From Candidatus Limnocylindrales bacterium (GTDB taxonomy: Bacteria; Chloroflexota; Limnocylindria; Limnocylindrales; CSP1-4): a DNA stretch of 7,150 bases. The translations under genes and the position numbers were made by a program. Below are positions 5,474-7,150 of this stretch, piece after piece (the stretch's first letter is position 1; each line of letters opens with the position of its first letter). The notes below the pieces were generated by a model. It was not told the origin of the DNA, did not search any database, and was given only the letters and a program-made list of their open reading frames with translations. The stretch lies in NCBI GenBank assembly GCA_031292335.1, contig JARLHH010000327.1, positions 1 through 7,150 of the forward strand. Reading direction: 5' to 3'.

Positions 5474-6357
5474 CCGTCGAAACGTCGACCTGGGCGACCA
5501 AGAACGGCCTCGCCCAGATGCTCAAGGGCGGCGTCATCATGGACGTCGTCACGCCCGAGCACGCCAGGATCGCCGAGGATGCCGGCGCCGTCGCCGTCAT
5601 GGCGCTCGAACGCGTGCCATCGGACATCCGGGCCACGGGCGGCGTCGCCCGGATGAGCGATCCGGCGATGATCGAGGGGATCATGGCCGCCGTGAGCATC
5701 CCGGTCATGGCGAAGGCCCGGATCGGCCACTTCGTCGAGGCCCAGATCCTCGAGGCGCTCGGCGTGGACTACATCGACGAGTCCGAGGTCCTCACGCCTG
5801 CCGACGAGGCGAACCACATCGACAAGCACGCGTTCAAGGTCCCGTTCGTGTGTGGCTGCCGCGACCTGGGCGAGGCGCTGCGCCGGATCTCCGAGGGCGC
5901 CGCGATGATTCGCACCAAGGGTGAGGCCGGCACCGGCAACATCGTCGAGGCGGTCCGCCACATCCGGACCGTCAACGCCGAGCTCCGCCGGCTCGCCTCC
6001 ATGCGCGAGGATGAGCTGTTCGTCGCCGCCAAGGAGCTGCGCGCCCCGCTCGAGCTGGTCCGCGACGTTGCCCGGGCCGGAGCCCTGCCGGTGGTCAACT
6101 TCGTCGCCGGCGGGATCGCCACCCCGGCGGATGCGGCGCTCGCGATGCAGCTGGGGGCCGACGGCGTCTTCGTCGGCTCGGGCATCTTCAAGAGCGAGGA
6201 TCCGGCCCGGACGGCGAACGCGATCGTCCAGGCGACCACCCACTTCGACAACCCGAAGATCCTGGCCGAGGTCTCGAAGGGCCTGGGGGCCGCCATGCGC
6301 GGGATCGCGATGGAGATGATCCCCGACGGCGAGCGCCTCGCCACGCGAGGCTGGTAG
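5470..6357 (+). CDS. pdxS: Pyridoxal 5'-phosphate synthase subunit PdxS
   Basis: PdxS makes pyridoxal 5'-phosphate (vitamin B6) from ribose 5-phosphate, glyceraldehyde 3-phosphate and ammonia, which it receives from the PdxT glutaminase; the family forms a dodecameric barrel core decorated by PdxT. The 295-residue product is full length and closely follows family sequences throughout: KGGVIMDVV (D25), AVMALERVPSDIRA, PVMAKARIGH with the Schiff-base lysine K82, DYIDESEVLTPADE (100-113), VPFVCGCRDLGEA, and RTKGEAGTGN with the second catalytic lysine K150. VVNFVAGGIATPADAALAMQ and DGVFVGSGIFKS form the phosphate-binding part, and it ends in the usual RGW. The start at 5470 gives the normal N-terminus. 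It is followed after 108 nt by pdxT with no promoter visible between them, so the two are probably one operon. Confidence 0.98.
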   Translation: MTVETSTWATKNGLAQMLKGGVIMDVVTPEHARIAEDAGAVAVMALERVPSDIRATGGVARMSDPAMIEGIMAAVSIPVMAKARIGHFVEAQILEALGVDYIDESEVLTPADEANHIDKHAFKVPFVCGCRDLGEALRRISEGAAMIRTKGEAGTGNIVEAVRHIRTVNAELRRLASMREDELFVAAKELRAPLELVRDVARAGALPVVNFVAGGIATPADAALAMQLGADGVFVGSGIFKSEDPARTANAIVQATTHFDNPKILAEVSKGLGAAMRGIAMEMIPDGERLATRGW

Positions 6358-6465
6358 TCGACGACCGCGACGCGCGCCGCGGCGGAACCGGCCGGTGAGA
6401 TGCACCGCCCGGATCCCGTCACGACGTCCAGCCGACGATCGACGACCCATGGCCGGAGCCCGAGC

Positions 6466-7104
6466 ATGAAGATCGGCGTGCTGGCCGTCCAGGGCGCCTT
6501 CCGCGAGCACCTCGCGACGCTTGCCGCAATCGGCGTCGAGGGCGTCGCGGTGCGCCTGCCGGCGGATCTCGACGACGTGGTGGGCCTGATCCTGCCCGGC
6601 GGCGAGAGCACCACGATTCGCCAGCTCATCGAGCGCTGGGGCCTGCGCGAGCCGATCCTCGCGCTGGCCCGCTCCGGGGCGCCGATCTTCGGCACCTGCG
6701 CCGGGATGATCATCCTGTCAACCCAGATCGTCGGCGGCGAGGAGCCGGTCCTCCCGCTGCTCCACGTGGTCGTGGAGCGCAACGCGTTCGGGCGCCAGCT
6801 CGACTCATTCGAGACGCAGCTTGCCGTGCCGGTGCTGGGCGACACGCCGGTCCACGCGATCTTCATCCGGGCGCCGATCATCGAAGCGGTGGGCCCCGAC
6901 GTGGACGTGCTGGCTCGCCTGGAGGATGGGCGGATCGTCGCGGTGCGCGAGCACAACGTCATCGCCACCTCGTTCCACCCCGAGCTGACCGTCGAGACGC
7001 GCTTTCACCGCCTGGTCGCGACGATGGCCGCGGAGCACGCGAACCCCGCCGAGGGAAGCGGGCGGCGGCCACATCCCACTCGTCGCTCAAGGGGGGAGTC
7101 GTGA
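6466..7104 (+). CDS. pdxT: Pyridoxal 5'-phosphate synthase glutaminase subunit PdxT
   Basis: PdxT hydrolyses glutamine and channels the ammonia to PdxS. The 212-residue product begins MKIGVLAVQGAFREH, the usual family start, and a GGAG lies 7 nt upstream. It carries LPGGEST (43-49), the nucleophile C78 in FGTCAGM, RNAFGRQLDSF (105-115), and the histidine-glutamate pair H171 and E173 in SFHPEL, so the catalytic triad is complete. The frame is also open from an ATG at 6400, but those 22 extra residues resemble nothing in the family. After the domain ends, near residue 190, a basic, low-complexity tail of about 20 residues (rich in G, R, P and S) makes it slightly longer than typical PdxT. Its stop overlaps the next gene's GTG start. 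Confidence 0.97.
   Translation: MKIGVLAVQGAFREHLATLAAIGVEGVAVRLPADLDDVVGLILPGGESTTIRQLIERWGLREPILALARSGAPIFGTCAGMIILSTQIVGGEEPVLPLLHVVVERNAFGRQLDSFETQLAVPVLGDTPVHAIFIRAPIIEAVGPDVDVLARLEDGRIVAVREHNVIATSFHPELTVETRFHRLVATMAAEHANPAEGSGRRPHPTRRSRGES
7089..7098 (+). promoter_or_regulatory. Ribosome binding site for the gene starting at 7101
   Basis: AAGGGGGGAG lies immediately upstream of a GTG that overlaps the pdxT stop. It is the strongest Shine-Dalgarno-like sequence in the window and is the main support for a third gene in the operon. Confidence 0.5.
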
Positions 7105-7150
7105 CCGGCAGGGCAGGCTCCGTCCCGGGCCGGGGCGGCAAGGTGCGTCC
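7101..7150 (+). CDS. Partial CDS downstream of pdxT, unidentified
   Basis: A GTG at 7101 overlaps the pdxT TGA by four bases (GTGA) behind a strong ribosome binding site, a typical sign of a translationally coupled operon gene. Only 16 codons are inside the window (MTGRAGSVPGRGGKVR), a basic, glycine-rich start that I cannot assign to a family. It is not the start expected for YebC-type regulators. The gene is cut by the window end. Confidence 0.5.
   Translation, partial: MTGRAGSVPGRGGKVR

Noticed and set aside
6400..6465. Upstream ATG at 6400 as the pdxT start
   Set aside because: Family members begin at MKIGVLAVQGAF (6466), which has a GGAG ribosome binding site; the upstream codons look like intergenic sequence.
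4963..6510. Long minus-strand open frame continuous with the UDG gene, antisense to pdxS
   Set aside because: It is a G+C-driven shadow: the encoded sequence is arginine/aspartate/histidine-rich with no family resemblance, while PdxS on the other strand is unmistakable.
1..7150. Search for defence island, mobile element, CRISPR or new multi-gene system
   Set aside because: The only nuclease is a common stand-alone HNH protein with no methyltransferase, transposase, integrase, toxin or repeat-spacer array nearby. The remaining genes are ordinary metabolic or repair genes.

Overview
This is a very G+C-rich window (roughly 70% by eye) from a bacterial chromosome. It is densely packed with ordinary cellular genes and shows no phage, transposon, CRISPR array, rRNA or tRNA. 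The gene set is a class II tRNA nucleotidyltransferase with HD domain, a small HNH protein, VKOR, MOSC, family 5 uracil-DNA glycosylase and the pdxS/pdxT pair. Together with likely leaderless promoters (TACGxT a few bases before the start codon), it suggests a high-GC soil or freshwater lineage such as Chloroflexota, or possibly Actinomycetota. That placement is inference from gene content and style, not a measured assignment.

Layout. At 11-2704 three minus-strand genes read leftward: a VKOR-family membrane oxidoreductase, an HNH endonuclease-family protein with its own -10 element, and the CCA-adding/poly(A) polymerase-family enzyme, whose gene carries a four-copy 24-bp in-frame tandem repeat. 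A divergent plus-strand gene at 2863-3633 encodes a glyoxalase/VOC-like protein. It converges on a minus-strand pair, UDGb (4213-4962) then MOSC (3701-4201), across a 67-bp gap with two hairpins. A 507-bp non-coding stretch (4963-5469) holds the UDG promoter, a run of strong inverted repeats and a perfect TATAAT box. From there pdxS, pdxT and the start of a further gene (beginning at 7101, cut by the window end) run rightward as a probable operon.

How the genes work together. PdxS and PdxT form the glutamine-dependent pyridoxal 5'-phosphate synthase, the one clear multi-gene pathway here. CCA end maintenance, uracil excision, disulfide formation and the MOSC protein are separate functions. 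I found no convincing new multi-gene system. The points most worth checking are regulatory or structural: a shared 15-nt leaderless-promoter block upstream of two unlinked genes, a cluster of hairpins with mutually exclusive pairing upstream of pdxS, a leader ORF overlapping the pdxS start codon, and the repeat-expanded loop in the nucleotidyltransferase.
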